Source of the DNA: Prevotella sp.
GTDB taxonomy: Bacteria; Bacteroidota; Bacteroidia; Bacteroidales; Bacteroidaceae
DNA length: 53,362 nucleotides
Direction: 5' to 3'
Assembly (NCBI GenBank): GCA_024684515.1
Contig: JAIKWS010000126.1
Coordinates: 1 to 53,362 of the forward strand
Shown: piece by piece, positions 17,904 to 26,355 of the stretch
How positions within the stretch are numbered: the stretch's first letter is position 1
Layout: every line of letters begins with the position of its first letter
Notes under the pieces: model-generated
The model's input: only the letters and a program-made list of their open reading frames with translations
Database searches by the model: none
Told to the model about the DNA's origin: nothing
Program-made: the position numbers and the translations under genes

Positions 17904-18634
17904 TGTATAGTCAGGAAGAAATAAAACCCTACCACGAAGGTGAGAAAGCAGAGCAGGTGGAGGCCATGTTCGACAACATTGCCCCCAGTTACGACAAGCT
18001 GAACCACCGTCTTTCGTGGAACATTGACAAAGGCTGGAGACGGAAGGCAATCCGACAGCTAGAGCCCTACCAACCACAGCAGATACTGGATATCGCCACG
18101 GGCACTGGCGACTTTGCCATACTGGCAGCACAGATGCTAAGACCACAGCGGTTGGTGGGAGCTGACATCAGTGAGGGGATGATGGAAGTGGGGGCTGAGA
18201 AAGTGAAGCAGCTGGGGCTGCAGGATGTCATCTCGTTTGCCAAGGAAGACTGCCTGAACCTGTCCTATGCTGATGGTACGTTTGACGCAGTGACAGCAGC
18301 ATTTGGCATCCGCAACTTTGCCAGTCTGGACAGAGGACTGAGCGAGATGTGCAGAGTGCTGAAGACAGGAGGACACCTGAGCATCGTGGAACTAACAACC
18401 CCCGTCAGCTTCCCCATGAAACAGCTCTTCAAGGTGTATAGCCACACCATCCTGCCGCTATATGGACGACTGATATCAAAAGACAAGAGTGCATACTCCT
18501 ATCTGACGCGAACCATCGAAGCCTTCCCACAGGGAGAACGCATGATGGAGATTCTCAAGCAGGCCGGCTTCAGGGAGACCGCTTTCAAACGACTCACCTT
18601 CGGCATCTGCACCCTCTACACGGCATGTAAATGA
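17903..18634 (+). CDS. menG: Demethylmenaquinone methyltransferase
   Basis: 243 residues, class I SAM methyltransferase of the UbiE/MenG family. SAM motif I is [15 protein letters not shown]. The family signatures [17 protein letters not shown] near the N terminus, [21 protein letters not shown] and a conserved C-terminal tail are visible. Because Bacteroidetes use menaquinone, the expected reaction is C-methylation of demethylmenaquinone, the last step of vitamin K2 synthesis, feeding anaerobic respiration. The start overlaps the purC stop by one base. Confidence 0.93.
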   Translation: MYSQEEIKPYHEGEKAEQVEAMFDNIAPSYDKLNHRLSWNIDKGWRRKAIRQLEPYQPQQILDIATGTGDFAILAAQMLRPQRLVGADISEGMMEVGAEKVKQLGLQDVISFAKEDCLNLSYADGTFDAVTAAFGIRNFASLDRGLSEMCRVLKTGGHLSIVELTTPVSFPMKQLFKVYSHTILPLYGRLISKDKSAYSYLTRTIEAFPQGERMMEILKQAGFRETAFKRLTFGICTLYTACK

Positions 18635-18668
18635 ACTGATGTAACAATAACGTAAATCAACAATAAAA

Positions 18669-19421
18669 GTGGATAAGTACGGACTAATAGGCTACCCCTT
18701 GGGGCACTCATTTTCGGTTGGCTACCACAATCAGCGATTTGCTGATGAAGGTATCAACGCCAAATACTACAATTTTGAGATTTCCAGCATCGAGCAACTC
18801 TTCGAGGTGCTGGGCCAGAATCCAGAGTTGAAGGGACTCAACGTCACCATTCCCTATAAGGAAAAGGTACTCGAATATCTCGACTATATCAGTCCTGAAG
18901 CACGGGCCATAGGTGCCGTGAACGTCATCCGTATTGTCCACGAAGGAAAGAAGATCCTACTGCGTGGCTACAACAGCGATGTGATCGGATTCACGCAGAG
19001 CATTGAGCCCATGCTGGAAAGCTATCACAAGAAAGCCCTCGTGCTGGGCACGGGAGGTGCATCAAAGGCTGTTGGCTACGGACTGCGGTCGCTGAACATC
19101 GAGCCAGTATTCGTCAGCCGCTATGAACGTCCTGGGACCATACAGTATGGAAGCATCACGCCAGAGGTGGTACACGAGTATAATGTCATCGTCAACTGCA
19201 CTCCACTGGGTATGTTTCCCAAAATAGACACCTGCCCTACCCTTCCCTATGAAGCACTGGATGAACGCAACATCCTCTACGACCTTATCTACAACCCGGA
19301 TGAGACACTGTTCATGAAACGAGGAGCAGCACATGGCGCACAAGTGAAGAACGGCCTGGAGATGCTGTTGCTGCAGGCTTTTGCATCGTGGGAATTCTGG
19401 ACCGGAAAAGAACAAAAATGA
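18669..19421 (+). CDS. aroE: Shikimate dehydrogenase
   Basis: 250 residues; NADPH-dependent reduction of 3-dehydroshikimate to shikimate. The substrate site is seen in GYPLGHSFSVGYHN, Lys64 in NVTIPYKEKV (catalytic) and Asp104 in GYNSDVIGF. The dinucleotide loop is VLGTGGASKAVG. The start is GTG 18669, placing the conserved DKYGLIGYPL at the N terminus. It follows menG by 34 bp without a promoter and precedes the TPM-domain gene by 9 bp. AroA, another enzyme of the pathway, is encoded at the far end of the window. Confidence 0.93.
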   Translation: MDKYGLIGYPLGHSFSVGYHNQRFADEGINAKYYNFEISSIEQLFEVLGQNPELKGLNVTIPYKEKVLEYLDYISPEARAIGAVNVIRIVHEGKKILLRGYNSDVIGFTQSIEPMLESYHKKALVLGTGGASKAVGYGLRSLNIEPVFVSRYERPGTIQYGSITPEVVHEYNVIVNCTPLGMFPKIDTCPTLPYEALDERNILYDLIYNPDETLFMKRGAAHGAQVKNGLEMLLLQAFASWEFWTGKEQK

Positions 19422-19430
19422 TAAATAGAT

Positions 19431-20699
19431 ATGATTAATTCCCAAACAAAAGGGTGTCTGGCATGTGTTGCTGCTTTTGCCGTAGGCATGATCCCTGTCG
19501 TCATTGGCAGGTCGCAAAAGGATGCATTTGAAGACAGTGAGGTCATGTGGCTGACCATCATTGTGCTGGCAATTATCGTATGTGTGGGCCTGTGGTATAA
19601 CAAGCACAACAGCAACGAACTGGAGATTGTACAGCAGCGAAGGGAGCAACTGAATGCCATAACAAAGAAATACAATATAATGGTTCAGAAAATCCCGGAG
19701 GATAATGCGGAAGAGAGCTACCAAAAACTGAAGCAGGAATACGAGACAGAACGTCAGACACTGAGATCAGAATGGGAGAATAGCAGTCCAGAATTAAAGA
19801 TTTCCAAAATATGGCCAAAGCTCATGAAAATAGGGTTTGGTGCCATCCTCTTTTTCGGACTCTTCACACTAGGATTAAACATAGAAGAAGATGAAGAGCC
19901 CGACAGGATAACCGCTCTTATGGACAATCGCTCATGGAATGCAGAAAACATCCCGATGCCACATATGACAGACCATAGTCAGTATGTCTCCAATCCCGAC
20001 AGCATCCTCTCGCCAGAAGTGGTAGACAGCATCAACGTCACACTGGAACAGCTGGATGACATTCTCGGTGTGGAATCGGCTATGATCATCGTCGGACATA
20101 TTGACGGAGACGATCCTTTCCGTATGGCACAGGATGTAGGCAATAAATATGGTGTGGGACGCAATGACCGCGGCCTGGTCATCGTAGTGGGATACCTGGA
20201 CCATAGCTATTCCATTGCTCCAGGACGAAGTCTGGAGGGTGACCTCACCGATCTGGAATGTAATCATCTGGCACAAGACTATCTGATTCCGAGCATGAAG
20301 GTTGAGCAACCCGACAGTGGAATGCTCTATCTGGCAAAAGGCATCTATGCCATGCTCGACAAAAAGGAGATGCCACAGATGGCAGCACTGACCAGTAGCA
20401 CCAATGGCGAAGAAAGCAAAGGCATGGTATTCTGGCTCTATCCCTTCATGCTCATCGCCTGGGCTTTCTTTTATAGCTACATGATCAAGAAGGTTACCAC
20501 TACTGCAGGACTGGCAACGCTGTTGGCCTGTCCTTTTGCCACCTTCAACTCTTATGACGGCGGAGGTGGACACCTTGGTGGTGGATTCTCTAGCAGACGT
20601 AGCGGAGGAGGATTTTCGAGTGGAGGATCCAGAAGTAGACGCAGTGGTGGCTATGGCGGTGGTAGCTTCGGTGGCGGAGGTGCCAGTGGACGGTGGTAA
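19431..20699 (+). CDS. TPM-domain membrane protein (YgcG-like)
   Basis: 422 residues. Predicted membrane helices lie at about 8-26, 39-56, 133-148 and 332-350. Between the second and third is a charged, helical, coiled-coil-like stretch (60-125). The TPM domain spans about 185-312 (LEQLDDILGVESAMIIVG, NDRGLVIVVG, SIAPGRSLEG). The last 40 residues or so are Gly/Ser/Arg-rich, ending GGGASGRW, the classic tail of this family. TPM proteins commonly travel with LemA, as here (lemA follows after 45 bp); the pair is thought to act at the membrane but the biochemical role is unsettled. The extra N-terminal two-helix and coiled part is longer than in YgcG-type relatives. Confidence 0.85.
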   Translation: MINSQTKGCLACVAAFAVGMIPVVIGRSQKDAFEDSEVMWLTIIVLAIIVCVGLWYNKHNSNELEIVQQRREQLNAITKKYNIMVQKIPEDNAEESYQKLKQEYETERQTLRSEWENSSPELKISKIWPKLMKIGFGAILFFGLFTLGLNIEEDEEPDRITALMDNRSWNAENIPMPHMTDHSQYVSNPDSILSPEVVDSINVTLEQLDDILGVESAMIIVGHIDGDDPFRMAQDVGNKYGVGRNDRGLVIVVGYLDHSYSIAPGRSLEGDLTDLECNHLAQDYLIPSMKVEQPDSGMLYLAKGIYAMLDKKEMPQMAALTSSTNGEESKGMVFWLYPFMLIAWAFFYSYMIKKVTTTAGLATLLACPFATFNSYDGGGGHLGGGFSSRRSGGGFSSGGSRSRRSGGYGGGSFGGGGASGRW

Positions 20700-20744
20700 T
20701 AGCAGAACAACAACAAACAATAATAATCCTAAAAAACAAACATT

Positions 20745-21515
20745 ATGAGCGACAACAACTCAATTAACAACAACCCCGTGAACAACAACATGGGTAATGA
20801 CAACAACATGGGCAACAACGGCAACATGGGCAATAATGGCAACATGGGCAATAATGGCAACATGGGCAATAATGGTAATTACGGTAACAACGGTAATATG
20901 GGCAACGGAAATAATCCTGTAAAAAAAGCCGGACTGTCGAAGAACACACTTATTATCGGTATTGTGGCTGTTGTACTCATTCTATGGGGCATCAGTGCCT
21001 ATAATGGCATGGTGAAAGTAGAAGAACAGGCAACCACAGAATGGGCAAAGGTGCAGTCTGCCTACCAACGTCGTGCCGACTTGATTCCTAATCTCGTGAA
21101 TGTGGTGAAGGGATATGCATCGCACGAGAAAGAAACCTTGGAAGGTGTGATCAATGCTCGTGCAAAGGCTACACAGGTGACTGTAGACCCAAAGAATCTG
21201 ACTCCTGAGAAAATGAAGGAGTTCCAGGATGCACAGGGTGAACTCTCGCAGGCCCTCGGACGACTGATGGTGATTCAGGAACAGTATCCAGAACTGAAAG
21301 CCAATAAGAATTTCAAGGATCTGCAGGTACAGCTAGAGAGCACTGAGAACCGCATCAATGAGGCCCGCAACAGCTTTAACGATGCTGTCCAGACCTACAA
21401 CACCAAAGTGCGTAAGTTCCCCAACTCGCTGCTTGCAGGCATCTTCGGCTTTGATAAGATGTCGAAGTTCGAGGCTGATGCTGCTGCACAGAAAGCTCCT
21501 GAGGTACAGTTCTAA
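20745..21515 (+). CDS. lemA: LemA family membrane-anchored protein with Asn/Gly/Met repeat head
   Basis: 256 residues. Residues 1-58 are almost only Asn, Gly and Met, with five NMGNNG-type hexapeptides (21-50) encoded by 18-bp tandem DNA repeats. A single membrane helix follows (68-86). The LemA domain then forms a long helical bundle starting at EEQATTEWAKVQSAYQRR, with the conserved RADLIPNLVNVVKGYASHE and a C-terminal FPNSLLAGIFGF. LemA proteins usually start a few residues before the helix; this low-complexity head is unusual. Its partner TPM gene lies directly upstream and purM follows after 33 bp. Confidence 0.92.
   Translation: MSDNNSINNNPVNNNMGNDNNMGNNGNMGNNGNMGNNGNMGNNGNYGNNGNMGNGNNPVKKAGLSKNTLIIGIVAVVLILWGISAYNGMVKVEEQATTEWAKVQSAYQRRADLIPNLVNVVKGYASHEKETLEGVINARAKATQVTVDPKNLTPEKMKEFQDAQGELSQALGRLMVIQEQYPELKANKNFKDLQVQLESTENRINEARNSFNDAVQTYNTKVRKFPNSLLAGIFGFDKMSKFEADAAAQKAPEVQF
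20805..20894 (+). repeat. In-frame 18-bp tandem repeat in lemA
   Basis: Five consecutive 18-bp units (consensus AACATGGGCAATAATGGC) encode NMGNNG. The fifth is diverged to NYGNNG. Units 2 and 3 are identical and unit 4 differs by one base, suggesting recent slippage and possible length variation between strains. Confidence 0.85.
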
Positions 21516-21548
21516 AACATTGTGAAGGTCACAGCAAACTATAATTAG

Positions 21549-22715
21549 ATGAACGACAACCGTTATATGCAGCGTGGTGTCTCTGCCGCCAAGGAAGACG
21601 TCCACGCAGCTATCAAGAATATCGACAAGGGACTCTATCCGCAGGCGTTCTGCAAGATCATACCCGATATACTGGGGGGCGATCCTGACTACTGCAACAT
21701 CATGCATGCTGATGGTGCAGGTACTAAGTCTTCGCTGGCCTATATGTATTGGAAAGAGACTGGCGACCTGAACGTATGGAAAGGCATTGCTCAGGATGCT
21801 ATCGTAATGAATACCGACGACCTGCTCTGTGTAGGAGCAACAGACAATATCCTTGTCAGTTCCACCATTGGACGCAACAAAATGCTGGTGCCTGGCGAGG
21901 TGATCTCTGCCATTATCAACGGTACTGACGAACTGCTGAGCGAACTGCGTGAGATGGGCATCGGCATATGGCCTACAGGTGGTGAGACTGCCGACGTGGG
22001 CGATCTGGTACGTACCATTATCGTTGATAGCACCGTCACCTGCCGCATGAAACGTTCTGATGTGATTGACAATGCCAATATCACACCTGGTGATGTCATC
22101 GTTGGACTATCGTCAACAGGACAGGCCAACTATGAGAAACGCTATAATGGAGGCATGGGGTCGAATGGCCTGACATCTGCACGTCATGATGTCTTTGCAA
22201 AGTATCTGGCAGAGAAATATCCTGAGAGCTTTGACCACAACGTGCCTGAAGACCTCGTCTATAGTGGCAAGTACAGACTGACGGACAAGGCTGACGGCAC
22301 ACCACTGGATGCAGGACAGCTGGTACTATCCCCCACCCGTACCTATGCCCCCGTCATCAAGCGTCTACTTGATAAGCTTCGTCCAGAGATTCATGGCATG
22401 GTGCACTGTACTGGTGGTGCCCAGACAAAAGTGCTCCATTTCGTAGGCGACAACTGCCACGTGGTGAAAGACAACATGTTCCCCGTTCCCCCGCTCTTCC
22501 GCATGATCCAAGATTGCAGCGGCACCGACTGGCGCGAGATGTACCAGGTGTTCAACATGGGACATCGCATGGAGATCTATGTTCGTCCTGAGATTGCCGA
22601 ACAGGTTATAGCCATCAGCAAGGATTTCAATATCGATGCACAGATAGTAGGACATATCGAGGAAGGCAAGCGATTGCTAACCATCAAGAGCGAATTTGGA
22701 GAATTCTCCTATTAG
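21549..22715 (+). CDS. purM: Phosphoribosylformylglycinamidine cyclo-ligase (AIR synthase)
   Basis: 388 residues; ATP-dependent ring closure of FGAM to AIR in purine synthesis. Characteristic segments are MHADGAGTKSSLAYMYW, MNTDDLLCVGA, GIWPTGGETADVGDLVRT, GDVIVGLSSTGQ and VFNMGHRMEIYV. The length is that of the longer Bacteroidetes PurM. It is the last gene of the operon that also carries purC; a terminator follows 23 bp after the stop. Confidence 0.94.
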   Translation: MNDNRYMQRGVSAAKEDVHAAIKNIDKGLYPQAFCKIIPDILGGDPDYCNIMHADGAGTKSSLAYMYWKETGDLNVWKGIAQDAIVMNTDDLLCVGATDNILVSSTIGRNKMLVPGEVISAIINGTDELLSELREMGIGIWPTGGETADVGDLVRTIIVDSTVTCRMKRSDVIDNANITPGDVIVGLSSTGQANYEKRYNGGMGSNGLTSARHDVFAKYLAEKYPESFDHNVPEDLVYSGKYRLTDKADGTPLDAGQLVLSPTRTYAPVIKRLLDKLRPEIHGMVHCTGGAQTKVLHFVGDNCHVVKDNMFPVPPLFRMIQDCSGTDWREMYQVFNMGHRMEIYVRPEIAEQVIAISKDFNIDAQIVGHIEEGKRLLTIKSEFGEFSY

Positions 22716-22738
22716 CAGCAAATACCCACTACAATAAA

Positions 22739-22772
22739 ATCCTTGAAACGTTTGCGTTTTCAGGGATTTTTT
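22739..22772 (+). terminator. Terminator of the phoH-purM operon
   Basis: TCCTTGAAACG faces CGTTTTCAGGGA with a short TTTG loop, then ATTTTTT. The loop TTTG (22751-22754) is at the same time the -33 box of the prfA promoter. Confidence 0.7.
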
Positions 22773-22782
22773 AGTATCTTTG
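22751..22782 (+). promoter_or_regulatory. Promoter of prfA-pyrF
   Basis: TTTG at 22751-22754, a 20-bp spacer and TATCTTTG at 22775-22782, 26 bp before the prfA ATG. It is nested in the preceding terminator. Confidence 0.75.
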
Positions 22783-22808
22783 CACTCAAATTTGCAAGAC
22801 GATTATTT

Positions 22809-23924
22809 ATGGCAGAAACAAGCAATAGCATTTTGGAGAAACTCGATGGACTGGAGGCCCGATTTGAAGAGGTGTCGACACTGATTACCGACCCCTCGGT
22901 GATTGGCGACCAACAGCGTTTCGTGAAGTTGACAAAGGAATATAAAGACCTGTCGGACATCATGGATGCCCGCAGGCGTTATATTGCCTGTCTGAATGGT
23001 ATCAAGGAAGCTAAGGATATCTTAACCAACGAAGATGATGCAGAGATGAAGGAGATGGCTCGTGAAGAACTGGCTATGAACGAAGAACTGCAACCAAAAC
23101 TCGAAGAAGAAATCAAGATAGCCCTGATACCCAAAGACCCGGAAGACGCCAAGAACGTACAGATGGAGATTCGTGCCGGTACGGGTGGCGACGAGGCATG
23201 TCTTTTTGCCGGAGACCTTTTCAAGATGTACAAGAGTTTCTGCGAATCGAAAGGCTGGCAGCTCAGCGTTACCGACATCAGTGAAGGTGCCGTTGGAGGC
23301 TACAAGGAGATAGACTTTGCTGTCTCAGGAGCCGATGTCTATGGCACCCTGAAATACGAGAGTGGTGTACATCGTGTACAGCGAGTGCCCGCCACCGAGA
23401 CGCAGGGAAGGATGCATACGAGTGCAGCTACCGTTGCAGTGCTGCCAGAAGCTGATAAATTCGAAGTACACATCAACGAAGGAGAGATAAAATGGGACAC
23501 CTTCCGCAGCTCTGGTGCCGGTGGACAGAACGTGAACAAGGTGGAATCAGGAGTTCGTCTTCGCTATATGTGGAAAAATCCCAACACTGGCGAGACTGAG
23601 GAGATCCTGATTGAATGTACGGAGACTCGAGACCAGCCAAAGAACAAGGAACGTGCACTATCAAGACTGTATACCTTCATCTACGACAAGGAGCATCAGA
23701 AATATGTCGACGATATTGCCTCGCGACGTAAGACCCTCGTCTCAACTGGCGACCGCTCTGCCAAGATACGCACCTACAACTTTCCACAGGGACGTGTCAC
23801 AGACCATCGCATTGGCTTTACGACCCACGACCTGCAGGGATTCCTCGGAGGAGATATCCAGCCCATGATCGATGCCCTGACGGTGGCAGAGAATGCTGAG
23901 CGAATGAAAGAATCAGAACTATAG
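22809..23924 (+). CDS. prfA: Peptide chain release factor 1
   Basis: 371 residues. RF1 recognises UAA and UAG on the ribosome and triggers peptidyl-tRNA hydrolysis. Decisive motifs are the codon-reading tripeptide Pro194-Ala195-Thr196 (PAT; RF2 would show SPF) in VQRVPATETQGR, and the catalytic GGQ at 238-240 (SSGAGGQNVNKVES). ATG 22809 starts the conserved N terminus; a longer in-frame start at 22743 would lie inside the terminator/promoter. It is first of a two-gene unit with pyrF (16-bp gap). Confidence 0.96.
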   Translation: MAETSNSILEKLDGLEARFEEVSTLITDPSVIGDQQRFVKLTKEYKDLSDIMDARRRYIACLNGIKEAKDILTNEDDAEMKEMAREELAMNEELQPKLEEEIKIALIPKDPEDAKNVQMEIRAGTGGDEACLFAGDLFKMYKSFCESKGWQLSVTDISEGAVGGYKEIDFAVSGADVYGTLKYESGVHRVQRVPATETQGRMHTSAATVAVLPEADKFEVHINEGEIKWDTFRSSGAGGQNVNKVESGVRLRYMWKNPNTGETEEILIECTETRDQPKNKERALSRLYTFIYDKEHQKYVDDIASRRKTLVSTGDRSAKIRTYNFPQGRVTDHRIGFTTHDLQGFLGGDIQPMIDALTVAENAERMKESEL

Positions 23925-23940
23925 GAAAAAAACATAACAG

Positions 23941-24780
23941 ATGAATAGACAAGAATTAATACAGCAGATACAACAAAAGCGGAGCTTCCTCTGCGTGGGA
24001 CTGGATACTGACCCCAAAAAGATGCCCCAGTGTGTGTTCGACCTTCACGACCCCGTCTTCGAGTTCAACAAAGCCATTATCGAAGCCACTGCTCCCTACT
24101 GCGTGGCCTACAAGCCCAACCTGGCGTTCTATGAGGCCTATGGACTGAAAGGAATGGAGTCGTTTGTGAAAACTATCAATTATCTGAAGAAGGAGCATCC
24201 CCATCACCTCATCATTGCTGATGCCAAGCGTGGAGACATTGGCAACACATCGCAGATGTATGCACGCACGTTTTTTGAAGAATATGATGTGGATGCCTTG
24301 ACCGTGGCTCCCTATATGGGAGAGGACTCGGTGACGCCATTCCTACAATACGAGGGCAAATGGGTCGTCCTGCTAGCATTGACATCCAATAAGGGCAGCC
24401 AGGACTTCCAGATGTCTACTCTGATGAATCCACAGCCAGAACATCTTTTCGAAAAAGTGATCCGTGTGAGCCAGCAGTGGGGCAACGAAGACAACATGAT
24501 GTATGTCGTAGGCGCTACTCAGGGACGTATGTTTGAGGACATCCGTCGTGTTGCTCCCAACCATTTCCTACTGGTACCTGGTGTGGGTGCTCAGGGGGGC
24601 AGTCTCGAGGAGGTATGCAAATATGGCATGAACGACAGTTGCGGACTGCTGGTGAACTCAAGCCGTGGCATTATCTATGCCTGCAACGATGACCACTATG
24701 CAGAAATAGCTGGCAACAAGGCACGGGAACTGCAGCAGCAGATGGAAGAGGAACTGAAAAAGCATCAATTTCGGGAGTAA
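23941..24780 (+). CDS. pyrF: Orotidine 5'-phosphate decarboxylase
   Basis: 279 residues, the longer type-2 subfamily. It decarboxylates OMP to UMP, the last step of de novo pyrimidine synthesis. The active-site tetrad region is [12 protein letters not shown] with Asp94, Lys96 and Asp99. [10 protein letters not shown] at the N terminus and [12 protein letters not shown] (phosphate site) complete the TIM-barrel signature. It is co-transcribed with prfA and followed by a strong terminator at 24828-24868. Confidence 0.95.
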   Translation: MNRQELIQQIQQKRSFLCVGLDTDPKKMPQCVFDLHDPVFEFNKAIIEATAPYCVAYKPNLAFYEAYGLKGMESFVKTINYLKKEHPHHLIIADAKRGDIGNTSQMYARTFFEEYDVDALTVAPYMGEDSVTPFLQYEGKWVVLLALTSNKGSQDFQMSTLMNPQPEHLFEKVIRVSQQWGNEDNMMYVVGATQGRMFEDIRRVAPNHFLLVPGVGAQGGSLEEVCKYGMNDSCGLLVNSSRGIIYACNDDHYAEIAGNKARELQQQMEEELKKHQFRE

Positions 24781-24827
24781 ACATCGTGGATGACCGGAAA
24801 GTCTTGGTGAAGTAACAGTAACTATAT

Positions 24828-24868
24828 GCAGCGACGGTGATTCAAGGAGCATCGTCGCTGCTCTTTTT
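24828..24868 (+). terminator. Terminator of prfA-pyrF
   Basis: GCAGCGACG (24828-24836) pairs perfectly with CGTCGCTGC (24853-24861), followed by TCTTTTTG. Confidence 0.8.
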
Positions 24869-24897
24869 GTTGTCCCAAAATAAAAATATAAAAAAGG

Positions 24898-24929
24898 TTT
24901 GGTAGTGTCGGGGAAAAACACTAAATTTG
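24898..24929 (+). promoter_or_regulatory. Promoter of rpn
   Basis: TTTG at 24898-24901, 20 bp, TAAATTTG at 24922-24929; 30 bp before ATG 24960. It is part of the duplicated module. Confidence 0.75.
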
Positions 24930-24959
24930 CACGGAAGAACCAATCAAGTACACAAAGTG

Positions 24960-25898
24960 ATGGAAGGAATAAAAGGAAAATACCTGAACCCAAAGGCCGA
25001 CTTGACCTTCAAGAAGATATTTGGCGAGCATGAAGACTTGGTGATGAGCCTGCTCAACGCTCTGCTGCCCCTCGACAAAGGGAAGCAGATAGAGCATGTG
25101 GAGTACCTCACCCCCGAAATGGTGCCCGAGAATCCGGGAAAGAAATTCAGTATCGTAGACGTGCGCTGCCGCGAGACGGGAGGACGCCATTTCATTGTGG
25201 AGATGCAGATGAACTGGAACAACGAGTTCGAGCAGCGTGTCATTCTGAACGCCTCGAAGGCCGTGGTTAAACAGCTAGGCACCAGCGAAGACTACTCCCT
25301 GCTGCAGCCGGTATATGCGCTGAACCTCATCAATGATGTAGGCTTCGATGCTGGACCTGATGAGTTCTACCACGACTATGCCATTGTGAACGTAGCCCAC
25401 ACAGACCGCATCATCGAGGGGCTGCGATTCGTCTTTGTGGAGCTGCCTAAATTCAAGCCACAGACCGTTGCAGAGAAGAAGATGATGGTGCTGTGGCTCC
25501 GCTTCCTCACCGAGATAGATCAAAGCACGGAGGAAATTCCCCAGGAGCTGCTGGAGAATCCTGATACCAGCAAGGCTTTGAATATACTGGAGAAATCAGC
25601 CTACAACGATGCTGAGCTGTATGCCTACGAGCACTATTGGGAGGGGGTGTACTACGAGCGCGGAGCCATACGACACGGATATAAGCAGGGCAGAGCAGAA
25701 GGCAGAGCAGAAGGCAGAGCAGAAGGCAGGGCAGAAGGCAAAGCAGAAGGCAGAGCAGAAGGCAGGGCAGAAGGCAGAGCAGAAGGCATGGAGCAGGCGA
25801 ACCGTGAAAATGCTCTCCGCATGAAGGCTGACGGCCTGCCTACAGAACTGATAGCCAAGTACACGGGCCTGGACAAGGAAACAATCGAGACGTTATAA
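24960..25898 (+). CDS. Rpn-family recombination-promoting nuclease / putative transposase
   Basis: 312 residues, PD-(D/E)XK nuclease fold. The N terminus KYLNPKADLTFKKIFGEHED is diagnostic of Rpn/YhgA-like proteins. The nuclease residues appear as Asp67 in FSIVDVRC and Glu81-Met-Gln83 in FIVEMQMNW. Residues about 244-275 are eight Gly-Arg/Lys-Ala-Glu repeats forming a charged helix, and the C terminus (LIAKYTGLDKETIETL) is the usual short helical module. Rpn proteins cut DNA and promote RecA-independent recombination, and some take part in phage defence. ATG 24960 is used because the longer frame starts in the promoter. The gene plus a decayed transposase sit between two copies of a 106-bp module, as if inserted beside pgi. 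Confidence 0.88.
   Translation: MEGIKGKYLNPKADLTFKKIFGEHEDLVMSLLNALLPLDKGKQIEHVEYLTPEMVPENPGKKFSIVDVRCRETGGRHFIVEMQMNWNNEFEQRVILNASKAVVKQLGTSEDYSLLQPVYALNLINDVGFDAGPDEFYHDYAIVNVAHTDRIIEGLRFVFVELPKFKPQTVAEKKMMVLWLRFLTEIDQSTEEIPQELLENPDTSKALNILEKSAYNDAELYAYEHYWEGVYYERGAIRHGYKQGRAEGRAEGRAEGRAEGKAEGRAEGRAEGRAEGMEQANRENALRMKADGLPTELIAKYTGLDKETIETL
25689..25784 (+). repeat. 12-bp tandem repeat in rpn
   Basis: Eight in-frame units of GGCAGAGCAGAA (unit 5 GGCAAAGCAGAA, units 4 and 7 GGCAGGGCAGAA) encode GRAE or GKAE. Multiples of 12 bp keep the frame, so copy-number changes would lengthen or shorten the helix without breaking the gene. Confidence 0.9.
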
Positions 25899-26195
25899 AT
25901 GAGTAGTCGTCTCCGTGGTGATGGATTCTTTATAAAATATAGTTTGGTTTTTGATACTGAAAAGTAGGTCTTCATCCATTGGTGAAACAGTCTCCTTCTG
26001 CGTTGACATCCGCCTTTTGGCCTCTGTCCAGTAGCATGACTCCTCCATCTGTTTGACTTTGTAGCGTATGGTGTTCACTATCCAGTATGCGAGAAACCCG
26101 AGAAACAGGTGAGCATCCGATTAGTCGCCATTCTTGGTAGAGGATGGGATGTAGCTGCAAGTCTGTCTTCTGTTGTCGGTTGGTACACTATACAT
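25899..26195 (-). pseudogene. Decayed C-terminal fragment of an IS1634/IS4-like transposase
   Basis: Minus-strand translation gives KTDLQLHPI in one frame, then shifts to LAYWIVNTIRYKVKQMEES and YWTEAKRRMSTQKETVS. This parallels the other remnant at 31400-31840 (KTDLNLRPIYHRRDDR and LLSYWIVNTIRHQMKK) and the C terminus of IS1634-like DDE transposases. The catalytic core is absent and at least one frameshift is present, so it is inactive. It lies tail to tail with rpn and ends just before copy B of the duplicated module. Confidence 0.7.
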
Positions 26196-26201
26196 TATAT
26201 G

Positions 26202-26307
26202 TGCAGCGATGGTCATTCAAGGGGCACCGTCGCTGTCCTTTTTGCCGACCCAAAAAGAAAATACAAAAAAAACTTGGCAATGTCGGAGAAAAACACTAAA
26301 TTTGCAC
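26202..26307 (+). repeat. Terminator-promoter module, copy B
   Basis: Second copy of the module at 24827-24932. The hairpin GCAGCGATGGT (26203-26213) with ACCGTCGCTGT (26226-26236) is followed by CCTTTTTG. The promoter half is detailed separately. Confidence 0.9.
26273..26304 (+). promoter_or_regulatory. Promoter of pgi
   Basis: CTTG (26273-26276, a one-base deviation from TTTG), 20 bp, TAAATTTG (26297-26304), 51 bp before the pgi ATG. Confidence 0.65.
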
Positions 26308-26355
26308 TGTAGAACAGAAACAATCATATTATCGATACATAATAATAAACAAACA

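Larger units (their letters stand above)
24827..24932 (+). repeat. Terminator-promoter module, copy A
   Basis: This 106-bp stretch matches 26202-26307 at the same length with 18 differences (about 83% identity, no indel). Each copy holds a GCAGCGA(C/T)G hairpin with T-run, followed by a promoter ending in CACTAAATTTGCAC. Copy A precedes rpn, copy B precedes pgi. Confidence 0.9.

Noticed and set aside
25609..25824. Small plus-strand frame of AEQKAEQKAG repeats
   Set aside because: It is the alternative frame of the GRAE-encoding repeat in rpn.
24827..26307. A complete insertion sequence or composite transposon
   Set aside because: The flanks are direct terminator-promoter copies without terminal inverted repeats, and the only transposase is a fragment.
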